From positions 1 through 64,000 of the forward strand of contig JALSJD010000096.1 of the NCBI GenBank assembly GCA_026989535.1: a DNA stretch of 64,000 nt. Reading direction: 5' to 3'. Within the stretch, counting starts at the first letter, position 1, and each line of letters opens with the position of its first letter. This document shows, piece after piece, positions 49,376-58,338 of this stretch. The notes beneath the pieces are model-generated. The model had not been told where the DNA came from, made no database searches, and was given only the letters and a program-made list of their open reading frames with translations. The stretch is from Cyclobacteriaceae bacterium. GTDB taxonomy: Bacteria; Bacteroidota; Bacteroidia; Cytophagales; Cyclobacteriaceae. Made by a program: the position numbers and the translations under genes.

Positions 49376-49877
49376 AGATGTGATTTTAAGCAAAATAAAA
49401 CATTCTAACCTTACCAACGTACTTTCGATAGAATTATGTGCAAAAAATACAACTCCGAGCATTAAGATTTTTCATACCATTCAAAATGATGGGGTTATAT
49501 TCAAAACATCCTCCTTTCGAGAATTAATGCAATACTCCCTTAAAAATGCAACAGCTTTGTTTGGAGGCGGTTACATTTTGTATTTGCAGCCACCTTCAAG
49601 TTTAATCAAGGCGGCAAACTGTATTTTTACTTCAACTTGTTTTTTTGCTATGCCTGTATTCGGTGGCATAAAATGAATACTTCAAAAATTGTTAATCGAT
49701 GTTCGGTATTTTAAAAACACACACGTGTCGCTTCGCAACCGCTAAAGCTTTTAGCGAATGCGGTGAAGTTTTAGCCTCAATTGCTCAATCTAGGTTAAAA
49801 CCTCATCACGAACCCTATTGCATAATTCGGGTTGAATTGCCTCATTTATACTAATATTGCATTCCAAAAAAACGTCA

Positions 49878-49901
49878 TTCCTCCCAAGTACTTGGGAGGA
49901 A
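49878..49901. repeat. 24-bp perfect palindrome
   Basis: TTCCTCCCAAGTACTTGGGAGGAA. Confidence 0.95.
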
Positions 49902-49922
49902 CTTGTTAATGTGGGTATGCTT

Positions 49923-49956
49923 GTTCGTCATTCCTGCCTTTGCAAGAATGACGAAC
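49923..49956. repeat. Hairpin, 15-bp stem (1 mismatch)
   Basis: GTTCGTCATTCCTGC cttt GCAAGAATGACGAAC. Confidence 0.9.
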
Positions 49957-49963
49957 AGGTAGG

Positions 49964-50731
49964 ATGAAGCACATAATAAGTTTTTTAATACGATACATAC
50001 CACGCAAACACCTTCAGCTATTTAGCCACTGGGGGCTAAAAATGGTGTCAGTTTTTTATATAGGCAATAAAGTTAATTGCCCTGTATGCAACCATAATTT
50101 TAGAACTTTTTTGCCTTACGGTAGAAAAGCTAGGAGCAATGCCTTATGCCCCAATTGTTTGAGTTTGGAACGCCATCGTATGATGTGGTTGTTTTTAAAA
50201 AACGAAACGTCTTTTTTTAAGGATAAATTAGACGTTCTTCACATAGCTCCTGAAATATGTTTTATTGAAAGGTTTGAAAAAATACATCAAGAAAAATACA
50301 TTACAGCAGATATTGAATCTCCTTTGGCCAAGGTAAAATTAGATGTGCACAATATTCCTTTTGAAAAAGCTAAGTTTGATGTCGTTTTTTGCAACCATGT
50401 AATGGAGCACGTAGAAGATGATTATAAGGCGATGAGTGAAATTTACCGTGTATTAAAGGCTGGTGGTTTTGCTATTTTACAGGTGCCCCTTTTCTATCCT
50501 TTGCTTGATAATACTTACGAAGACTCTTCCATTACATCCCCTACAGCTCGTGAAAGAGCCTTTGGTCAAAGTGACCACGTGCGTATGTATGGCAAGGACT
50601 ATGCCGACCGTTTGCGGTCTGTTGGCTTTAAGGTAGATGAAAACAGGTATTTTGAAAAACTACCCATAGAGGAAGTAAAACGATACGCATTACCTATGGA
50701 TGAGCCTGTTTTTTATTGTAGGAAAGAGTAG
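49964..50731 (+). CDS. Class I SAM-dependent methyltransferase
   Basis: NCPVCNHNFRTFLPYG...NALCPNCLSLERHR; FDVVFCNHVMEHVEDDYKAMSEIYRVLKAGG. Confidence 0.9.
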   Translation: MKHIISFLIRYIPRKHLQLFSHWGLKMVSVFYIGNKVNCPVCNHNFRTFLPYGRKARSNALCPNCLSLERHRMMWLFLKNETSFFKDKLDVLHIAPEICFIERFEKIHQEKYITADIESPLAKVKLDVHNIPFEKAKFDVVFCNHVMEHVEDDYKAMSEIYRVLKAGGFAILQVPLFYPLLDNTYEDSSITSPTARERAFGQSDHVRMYGKDYADRLRSVGFKVDENRYFEKLPIEEVKRYALPMDEPVFYCRKE

Positions 50732-50907
50732 TAACCTGAACCCTAATAAAAGTTTGAGAAAAGGAGGGTATCGCAAAAAGGGATACTAAAAAAATGTTTT
50801 CATAACAGTGCAATTAGTAGGCTTATAACGTGCCAATGCTCTTGTTGGCTAATTAATTTTTCTATTTTGCCATATTTTTAATTGGGTAGAAGCAATGAAA
50901 ATGTCAG

Positions 50908-52605
50908 TTATTCCATAGAAACTACTACCGCAACCCCTTTTACAAACACTACTCGGTTCTTTTTGTCTTCCGGTATTAGCCCAAGGGCGTTAACTAAAAT
51001 TGCTTCTTCAGCTATTCCTTTCGTTTTAAGGTGCTGTACAAGCGTTTTGGCATAATGGGGGGTTCTATCATTATGATATACTGGAACTTTTTCCCAGGTT
51101 TCAATCGAATCTACACCGCTCATTCTAGCTTGATAATCGTTGGCAATAAGCGTGTCTTCCACGGTGGTGTTACCGAGCGAATCGTTCATTTCCATGAGCA
51201 AGGAGTCTTTTTGAGTGTTATCCATACTATCGATTTCAATCGGAGGTAACATTACCTTAATGCTATCATATTTTACCTCCGTCAACCAATCAAGTTGAAT
51301 ACTATCTTGATGGTAGCTTTCTTGATAAATATCAATACTAAATGTTAGGTCTTTATGTTGCTTCATCAGTCGTGCAAGTCGTAACATTTCAAAATTTGAG
51401 GAAGCCGTAATGGTACTTGAAAGCGTATCAAATACAATGCCTCCCACATTAAAGGTGGCCCCTGGTTTTACAGTTACCAACTCCACCATAGGGTATTCCC
51501 TTCGTGAACTCCTCAACTCCTCCACATTAATAATTTCTGTTTTAAAAGCTAATTTGCCCGACCTATCTTCATAGGTAATTTCAAAAGTGCTTCCTTCGGT
51601 TAAAACTGCCACAAAATCACCTGTTTCTTTCTCAGATATTACCCGTGAAACCAATTTTCTGGTTCCTAAATCATTAATTCTAATATCTAATGAATGTGGG
51701 TTTCCTTGGTCATCCATCACCTTACCCATTAGCATAATTACATCTTTGGGTCTAAACTTTTCAGGCACTTTGGCTTTTACAATGCCATTAAACCCGCTGC
51801 TATTTTTGCGAGTAAAATAAGTGTAATCCGTTCTAAACGACATGCTCATATAGCGATCGTCATCTACAGTATTTGCAAAATCAACATTTACTGGCTGGCT
51901 CCACACGCCTGCTTCTAAAGTTGACATCCACAGGTCTAACCCTCCTTTTCCACCTGGTCGGTCGGAGGCAAACACCAAGGTTTTATTATCGCTTAATATA
52001 CGCGGAGATAGGGTGTTGCCTACATTTAAGTAATCAGGCAGTTTTACGGCTTCTTTCCAAGGCAGCCCTCGGCCTTTATTCCTTTCGCTTACATAAATTT
52101 GGCAACCTTTGGCTGTTTTAGGCGCAATTCTGCTGCACCGCATAAAATAAAGCTTTTGATTATCCGGGCTAATGGAAGGGTCGCCCTCATCCATATTGGT
52201 ATTTAATGGTTTGCCAGGGTTTTTCGCTCGTCCCCAACTCGAACCGCCTTTTTGGGTCACCCAAATATCATAACCGCCAAGCCCATCGGGTTTACGAGAT
52301 GAAAACCAAATAGCTTCTCCGGTATTGTCTAAAAAATAGCCTCCGGCATTATTGAGTCGCATTGGGTTAAGTACCGAAATCTCTTTTGGGTCATCCCATC
52401 GACCTGCTTTATAATGGGTCATTTCCATCACCATTTCGCCAGAGTTAGAATAATCTGTAAGGTAAATCATCGTTTTTCCATTGCCACTAATGGCGGGTAT
52501 AATATTGTTTTTAGAAGCATGGTTAATGTTTCGATGCAAAAATTCTTCTTGCGCAAAAAGCGATACTGAACTACATAAGAAAAGCAATAGAATCAATTTG
52601 TTCAT
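50908..52605 (-). CDS. PD40 (WD40-like beta-propeller) secreted protein
   Basis: Repeated WFSSRKPDGLGGYDIW / VFASDRPGGKGGLDLW; degenerate OmpA-like tail. Confidence 0.85.
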   Translation of the reverse strand: MNKLILLLFLCSSVSLFAQEEFLHRNINHASKNNIIPAISGNGKTMIYLTDYSNSGEMVMEMTHYKAGRWDDPKEISVLNPMRLNNAGGYFLDNTGEAIWFSSRKPDGLGGYDIWVTQKGGSSWGRAKNPGKPLNTNMDEGDPSISPDNQKLYFMRCSRIAPKTAKGCQIYVSERNKGRGLPWKEAVKLPDYLNVGNTLSPRILSDNKTLVFASDRPGGKGGLDLWMSTLEAGVWSQPVNVDFANTVDDDRYMSMSFRTDYTYFTRKNSSGFNGIVKAKVPEKFRPKDVIMLMGKVMDDQGNPHSLDIRINDLGTRKLVSRVISEKETGDFVAVLTEGSTFEITYEDRSGKLAFKTEIINVEELRSSRREYPMVELVTVKPGATFNVGGIVFDTLSSTITASSNFEMLRLARLMKQHKDLTFSIDIYQESYHQDSIQLDWLTEVKYDSIKVMLPPIEIDSMDNTQKDSLLMEMNDSLGNTTVEDTLIANDYQARMSGVDSIETWEKVPVYHNDRTPHYAKTLVQHLKTKGIAEEAILVNALGLIPEDKKNRVVFVKGVAVVVSME

Positions 52606-52707
52606 AAGCCTAAGGGTTTTAAGATAGCTAAATTACGTATTTCAAAGGAACAATTAAAAACTCTAACTAACTCTTTGCTATTTTTGCTATCCTAAATTTA
52701 AGTAAGT

Positions 52708-54396
52708 ATGAGCAAACAATTAATAGAGTGCGTTCCTAATATTAGTGAAGGCCGTGATGAACAAAAAATCAAAGCCATAACAGATGTAGTGGAAACCATA
52801 GAAGGGGTTAAGTTATTAGATGTTGATCCTGGCAAGGCAACCAATCGTACGGTAATCACTTTTGTGGGTGAGCCCGAAAAAGTGATTGAGGCCGCATTTC
52901 TATTAATTAAAAAAGCAGCCGAGCTTATAGATATGAGCAAGCATGCGGGTGAGCATCCACGATTTGGCGCAACCGATGTATGCCCACTGGTACCTATTGC
53001 CAATATTACGATGGATGAAACGGTAACGTATGCCCATAAATTGGGTAAACGTGTGGGCGATGAACTGGGCATTCCAGGTTACTTTTACGAAAATGCAGCT
53101 GCCTCCGAAGAACGAAAAAACTTAGCCAACTGCCGTGCAGGTGAGTATGAAGGCTTAGCTGATAAACTCACTAATCCACATTGGGCTCCTGATTTTGGTC
53201 CTGCCGAATATGTTAAAGCTAAAACCACAGGCGTTACCGCCATTAGTGCGCGCGATTTTTTAGTGGCTTATAATGTAAATTTAAATACTACTTCTCCACG
53301 AAAGGCAAATGCCATTGCCTTTGATATTCGTGAGCGTGGCCGAGTAAAAAGAGAAGGTGGAACCCTTACAGGCAAAATCATAAAAGATGAGAATGGAGAA
53401 CCAATGAGTACTCCGGGAAGCTTAAAAGCCGTGAAAGGCATTGGTTGGTATATTGAAGAGTATGGCATTGCGCAACTCTCGCTAAACCTTACCAATATTA
53501 ACATTACTCCAATGCATATTGCTTTTGACGAAGCATTAAAAAAAGCACAAGCCAGAGGGGTACGAGTAACAGGGTCAGAATTGGTTGGGTTGGTGCCATT
53601 ACAAGCAATGCTGGATGCAGGAAAACACTTTTTGAAAAAGCAAGAACGCTCATTAGGCATTGCAGATGAAGAAATTATAAAAATTGCCATTAAGTCGATG
53701 GGGCTTGATGACCTAAAACCATTTAACCCTCGAGAGCGAATTATTGAGTACCTTATCGAAGATAAAGCACCAAAGCTTATCGATATGGATTTAAAAGCCT
53801 TTGCAGATGAAACGGCCTCAGAATCTCCTGCTCCTGGGGGCGGATCAATTGCCGCTTATGTGGGTGTTTTAGGCGTGTCGTTGGGTACAATGGTGGCTAA
53901 TTTATCGGCACATAAACGAGGCTGGGACAACCGGTGGGAAGAGTTTTCGGATTGGGCCGAAAAAGGAATGGGCTACCAAAAACAATTGCTTGCATTGGTG
54001 GACGAAGACACCAATGCTTTTAATAAAATTATGGGGGCTTTTGGCCTGCCCAAAGGTAGCGATGAAGAAAAGGCCGCACGAAAGCAAGCCATCCAAGAGG
54101 CCACCAAATATGCTACTGAAGTGCCTTTAAAAGTGGTGGAGGTTTCTCTACAATCGATGGAAGTGATGAAGGCCATGGCCGAAATTGGCAACCCTAACTC
54201 GGTTACCGATGCAGGTGTGGGCGCATTATGTGCCAGAACAGCCGTTAGAGGAGCCTTGCTAAACGTAAAAATTAATGCAGGAGACTTAGACGATAAAGAA
54301 GTGGCCAACGCATTGGTTTCTAAAGGAGAGGCTTTTGCTGCCCAAGCCCTTGCCTTGGAGGAGGAAATTATGAAAGTGGTGGAAGGAAAGATATAA
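52708..54396 (+). CDS. ftcD: Glutamate formimidoyltransferase / formimidoyltetrahydrofolate cyclodeaminase fusion
   Basis: LIECVPNISEGRDEQKI, HPRFGATDVCPLVPI, cyclodeaminase ESPAPGGGSIAAYVGVLG. Confidence 0.95.
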   Translation: MSKQLIECVPNISEGRDEQKIKAITDVVETIEGVKLLDVDPGKATNRTVITFVGEPEKVIEAAFLLIKKAAELIDMSKHAGEHPRFGATDVCPLVPIANITMDETVTYAHKLGKRVGDELGIPGYFYENAAASEERKNLANCRAGEYEGLADKLTNPHWAPDFGPAEYVKAKTTGVTAISARDFLVAYNVNLNTTSPRKANAIAFDIRERGRVKREGGTLTGKIIKDENGEPMSTPGSLKAVKGIGWYIEEYGIAQLSLNLTNINITPMHIAFDEALKKAQARGVRVTGSELVGLVPLQAMLDAGKHFLKKQERSLGIADEEIIKIAIKSMGLDDLKPFNPRERIIEYLIEDKAPKLIDMDLKAFADETASESPAPGGGSIAAYVGVLGVSLGTMVANLSAHKRGWDNRWEEFSDWAEKGMGYQKQLLALVDEDTNAFNKIMGAFGLPKGSDEEKAARKQAIQEATKYATEVPLKVVEVSLQSMEVMKAMAEIGNPNSVTDAGVGALCARTAVRGALLNVKINAGDLDDKEVANALVSKGEAFAAQALALEEEIMKVVEGKI

Positions 54397-54440
54397 TATT
54401 TACCTAGTTCTGAAAATATTCTGAACGGAGTCTGCTCCAA

Positions 54441-55412
54441 ATGTACACCAAGCACCAAGCAATAGAATTAATGAATAAATGGGGAGGGCAAGGGTTGCCC
54501 TTCTTTTTTATGATAGACTTTGAGTTGCAAAAGCCCGTACTCTACTTGCTAGAGGAGCTTCCAAAAGCTATTTCATTTGATATAAATGGAGTAAAAAGAA
54601 ATGCCCCCCCTCAAACGGTAAAAAAACCATTTACGTTTGAGCCAAGACCTGTTCCGTTTCAAACGTACAAAAAGGCATTTGATAAAGTAATAAGTGAACT
54701 GGATTACGGCAACTCCTATCTATTAAACCTAACACTCCCAACACCACTTCATACTAACCTCGATTTAGCATCCATCTTTTACCGAAGCAAAGCTCCTTAT
54801 AAATTATTAATAAAAAACGAGTTGGTCGTATTCTCTCCTGAACCCTTTGTAAAAATTAAGGAGGGTGTTATCTCAAGCTATCCGATGAAGGGCACCATAG
54901 ATGCCTCTTTGCTAAATGCCGAGCACCTATTACTAAACAACCCCAAAGAGGAAGCAGAGCATGCTACCATTGTTGATTTAATAAGAAATGACTTAAGCAA
55001 AGTGGCTACGAAAGTAAAGGTGGCTAATTATCGGTATGTTGAAAAAGTAAAAACCTCTCGAAAAGAATTATTGCAAGTATCTTCTAAAATAGAAGGAAAA
55101 CTGCCTAATAAATATCAATCAAAACTAGGTGATATTATATTTTCATTATTACCCGCAGGCTCCATTTCTGGGGCTCCTAAAAAGAAAACGGTTGAAATTA
55201 TAAAAAAGATTGAATCTAACGAAAGGGGGTACTTTACAGGAATAGTTGGAATATTTGACGGCTTAATACTTGACAGTGGTGTATTAATTCGTTATATTGA
55301 ACAAAAAAATGATGAATTTGTATTTAGAAGCGGAGGAGGAGTAACAGCCCAAAGTAACAGCCGCACAGAATACCAAGAATTATTAGATAAAGTGTATGTT
55401 CCTTTTAATTGA
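54441..55412 (+). CDS. pabB: Aminodeoxychorismate synthase component I-like
   Basis: YPMKGTIDA, EEAEHATIVDLIRNDLSKV, LLPAGSISGAPKKKTVEII. Confidence 0.9.
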   Translation: MYTKHQAIELMNKWGGQGLPFFFMIDFELQKPVLYLLEELPKAISFDINGVKRNAPPQTVKKPFTFEPRPVPFQTYKKAFDKVISELDYGNSYLLNLTLPTPLHTNLDLASIFYRSKAPYKLLIKNELVVFSPEPFVKIKEGVISSYPMKGTIDASLLNAEHLLLNNPKEEAEHATIVDLIRNDLSKVATKVKVANYRYVEKVKTSRKELLQVSSKIEGKLPNKYQSKLGDIIFSLLPAGSISGAPKKKTVEIIKKIESNERGYFTGIVGIFDGLILDSGVLIRYIEQKNDEFVFRSGGGVTAQSNSRTEYQELLDKVYVPFN

Positions 55413-55992
55413 AACCATTGCTTGCGTTGATGGAAAATTGCAAAATTTATTTTGGCATACGCTAAGAGTAAATAAGAGCCGTTCTATTTTATTTAATGCT
55501 ACCAATAAACTTTCGCTCGAAAAAACGCCACTGCCAGATTTTGTGCAAAAAGGGAAATGGAAGTGCAGGATATTATACGACCAAAAAATTAATGGCGTAA
55601 GCTTTGAACCCTATATTCCCAAAAAGGTAAAAACCTTAAAATTAATTGAAAGTGATATTGAGTACTCCCATAAATACCAAGATAGAAGTGCCATTGACGA
55701 ACTATTTGCACAAAAAGGCGAGGCAGATGAAATTATTATTATAAAAAATGGGCTTGTAACCGACTCTAGTATTGCCAATATTTTATTATTTGATGGGCGA
55801 GGTTGGCTAACCCCAGATACTCCCTTGCTAGAAGGCATAATGCGCGCTCAGCTTATTAGTAAAAAGGTGGTTAAACCTAAAAAAATTAAAGCATCCGACC
55901 TCTTTAAATACAAAAAAATTATGTTGATAAATGCGCTGAACCCATTTAATGAATCCAACGCAATAAATTTACCGAAGGCATTGGTGCGTTAA
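55396..55992 (+). CDS. pabC: Aminotransferase class IV (aminodeoxychorismate lyase-like)
   Basis: NGLVTDSSIANILLFDGRGWLTPDTPLLEGIMRAQLI; overlaps pabB. Confidence 0.85.
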   Translation: MFLLIETIACVDGKLQNLFWHTLRVNKSRSILFNATNKLSLEKTPLPDFVQKGKWKCRILYDQKINGVSFEPYIPKKVKTLKLIESDIEYSHKYQDRSAIDELFAQKGEADEIIIIKNGLVTDSSIANILLFDGRGWLTPDTPLLEGIMRAQLISKKVVKPKKIKASDLFKYKKIMLINALNPFNESNAINLPKALVR

Positions 55993-56023
55993 CCTCTGCG
56001 CCAGTAACCCGGGTTCCAAATAT

Positions 56024-56187
56024 GAGTCCACTCCGAAAACAGACAATTTTCAAAAAAGAGTTATTTTGGAGTAGATTTTCATTTTTTGAGATTCGTTGAT
56101 GCCTGGGTATCAACGGATTGAAAAAGGTGAAAAGATGCCCATCCGCCAGTTGGCGGGATTGGTTTTAGGTGTTTTCGGAGTGGACTC
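56024..56187. mobile_element. MITE-like element A: 164 bp, 17-bp perfect TIRs, 6-bp TSD AAATAT
   Basis: GAGTCCACTCCGAAAAC (56024-56040) / GTTTTCGGAGTGGACTC (56171-56187); AAATAT at 56018-56023 and 56188-56193. Confidence 0.92.
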
Positions 56188-56453
56188 AAATATGACCTCT
56201 ATGTGGCACCCTAGCCCAATAGCCTTGCGTGTACCTATACCCTCTTCTATTTTTTACATAATACCCGTTAACCCAAACATACGAATGCGTTGATTTCTTC
56301 CATCGCCAATGCCCTTTTACCCATGTGTGATGTGGCCTGGCTTTAACAGGCTTAACCACTGCTCTATGTTGTGGTTTAACCCTAACAACTACTTGAGCCT
56401 CGGACTGGAAACTTGCCCCCGTTAAAAGGAATACGATTATTGCGATTGCTATA

Positions 56454-56715
56454 GGACACCTCTATTAATTGATTTTGCCCTCTGTTAGAAATAAAGTGCT
56501 TAGATGCAAGGCAGAATCGACAGAGAAGGCTGGTTGCCTTTTTGTCGATTATAACGAAGCAGATAAGTGCTTTAATCTAACCCAAAGGGGCTTTTTCTGA
56601 GGCTCGTGCTCTTCGTTGTGGTTTCTAGTCAGGCGACCAGCCTGCCTTCGAAACCACGCCTCAATCAAAAACCTCAGAAAAAGCCAGAGGGTACAAGCAA
56701 TTAATAGAGGTGTCC
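56454..56715. mobile_element. MITE-like element B: 262 bp, 18-bp perfect TIRs, TSD TATA
   Basis: GGACACCTCTATTAATTG (56454-56471) / CAATTAATAGAGGTGTCC (56698-56715); TATA at 56450-56453 and 56716-56719. Confidence 0.92.
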
Positions 56716-56798
56716 TATATTTAACTTTTTCATCTTGCTATGTGTTTGTTTGGTAGTAAGACTTAAAGAAGACAAAAAGGTTTAACCTGATAACTTTT

Positions 56799-56815
56799 GT
56801 TTTAGGAGTGGACTC
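56799..56815. repeat. Solo right-end TIR of the element A family
   Basis: GTTTTAGGAGTGGACTC, 16/17 identical to the element A right end. Confidence 0.7.
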
Positions 56816-56816
56816 A

Positions 56817-57581
56817 TTACTTATAAATCTCATTTATCACACCCGCCAATCGAACTCCTGCTTCTTTTAATCTTCTATGCACTTGTGCCTTGTGGTCATA
56901 TACATAGCGATAGGTTAAATTGTCTTTTCCTTTGGTGTCATACACCGATGCACGTAAGGCTTTCGACTCGTTTGCCCAATCTAATGGCGTTGAGTTTTGG
57001 AGCTTTTCAATTTCACCCTTTGTATTATGGTCTAACATGCTCGCAAACTCCGTAAAGCTTAATTTCTCTCCATCAATCATACCCGAATCCCATACTCGGT
57101 GGAGGTTTGAGCTTTGCCAAAAAAACTTTAATTTTACATCATTTCCGCCTCTATCTTCTCCATTACCTACGTGTAAGGGTTGGTGAATGTCTCCCACCAA
57201 ATGAATAAGTACCCTTAAAGCAAGCCGCTCTTCATCTAATGTTAATGTATCAGATTTTAACTGACCCGTAAAATTAGTAATCGCCCAAATAATGTCCTTT
57301 TCTTCGGGTGTACCTGCTTCAGCATAGGTTTTGCCATCGGGTATGGTACAATAATGCCATGGTTTCATATAGTTATAACTCGATTCAGATTTTACAAAAT
57401 CCATCCAATTGGCATTGTGGGCTAAGCCTTGATGCCCAAAAACACGCTGTAAATTCTTTTTGGCTTTGTTGCTAAGGTGTTTTTGAGCAATTTCCCCAAC
57501 TACTCTATGCCCTGTTAATCCCCAACTAATGGCATTAAAAGATATGAATAAGGCTATTATTAAAGTTACTTTTTTAATCAT
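56817..57581 (-). CDS. S1/P1 nuclease
   Basis: SWGLTGHRVVGEIAQKHL, VHLVGDIHQPLHVGNGEDRGGNDVKL. Confidence 0.93.
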   Translation of the reverse strand: MIKKVTLIIALFISFNAISWGLTGHRVVGEIAQKHLSNKAKKNLQRVFGHQGLAHNANWMDFVKSESSYNYMKPWHYCTIPDGKTYAEAGTPEEKDIIWAITNFTGQLKSDTLTLDEERLALRVLIHLVGDIHQPLHVGNGEDRGGNDVKLKFFWQSSNLHRVWDSGMIDGEKLSFTEFASMLDHNTKGEIEKLQNSTPLDWANESKALRASVYDTKGKDNLTYRYVYDHKAQVHRRLKEAGVRLAGVINEIYK

Positions 57582-57678
57582 GGCAATCAAATTATTAATT
57601 ATGGCGTAAATATAAGACCATCTCAACACTCGATTGAGTTTATCCTAGTATTTTTAAGCTTTAAAAGCGCATTAAGTT

Positions 57679-58338
57679 ATGTCAAATTACAACCCCTCTA
57701 AATTATCAAAAGTTAAACGAGGTAGCAAGAGAGCCTCCTACGATAAGGCTACAGTTTTTAACATACTAGACAGCCATTTTATATGCCATGTGCCATACGT
57801 TTTTGATGAAACACCCATCACTATTCCAATGGCTTATGCTAGGTCGGGCGAAACTATTTATTTGCATGGAGCCACAGGCAACCGAATGCTACAATCAATT
57901 GCCGACCTTAAAAAAATGAGCCTTACAATAACCCATTTAGATGGGTTGGTGCTGGCGCGTTCAGCCTTTCATCACTCTGTAAATTACCGTTCAGTGGTGG
58001 TTTTTGGCACCCCAAGAATTGTAACAGAAGAAGAGGAGAAAAGAAATGCCTTTGAAATGCTTTTAGAACAGATGGCCAAAGGAAGATCAAAAGAAGTGCG
58101 CCCAACAAATGAAAAGGAACTAAAAATTACTAAAGTGTTGGCCTTAGACATTACAGAGGCTTCGGCAAAGGTAAGAACGGGGCCTCCGGTGGATGATGAA
58201 GATGATTATAACCTAGAATTATGGGCGGGCGTAGTTCCGATAAAACACTGGTATGAAAAAGAAGTTGCAGACCCTAACTTAGTATTTGATTTAGCTATTC
58301 CTCCATCGGTAAAAAAATTAACTAAAAATGACCAATGA
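57679..58338 (+). CDS. Pyridoxamine 5'-phosphate oxidase family (FMN-binding split barrel)
   Basis: ITIPMAYARSGETIYLHGATGNRML, FHHSVNYRSVVVFG. Confidence 0.88.
   Translation: MSNYNPSKLSKVKRGSKRASYDKATVFNILDSHFICHVPYVFDETPITIPMAYARSGETIYLHGATGNRMLQSIADLKKMSLTITHLDGLVLARSAFHHSVNYRSVVVFGTPRIVTEEEEKRNAFEMLLEQMAKGRSKEVRPTNEKELKITKVLALDITEASAKVRTGPPVDDEDDYNLELWAGVVPIKHWYEKEVADPNLVFDLAIPPSVKKLTKNDQ

Larger units (their letters stand above)
55989..56733 (-). pseudogene. WxxGYW-repeat secreted protein gene interrupted by two MITE-like insertions
   Basis: Excising 56024-56187 (+TSD AAATAT) and 56454-56715 (+TSD TATA) restores MKKLNIAIAIIVFLLTGASFQSEAQVVVRVKPQHRAVVKPVKARPHHTWVKGHWRWKKSTHSYVWVNGYYVKNRRGYRYTQGYWARVPHRGHIWNPGYWRRG*. 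Confidence 0.92.

Noticed and set aside
54441-55992. pabB/pabC overlap as a possible fusion or novel locus
   Set aside because: Overlapping pabB-pabC arrangement is ordinary folate biosynthesis.
56096-56293. 65-aa plus-strand ORF
   Set aside because: It spans the element A hairpins and the antisense of the interrupted WxxGYW gene; explained by those features.
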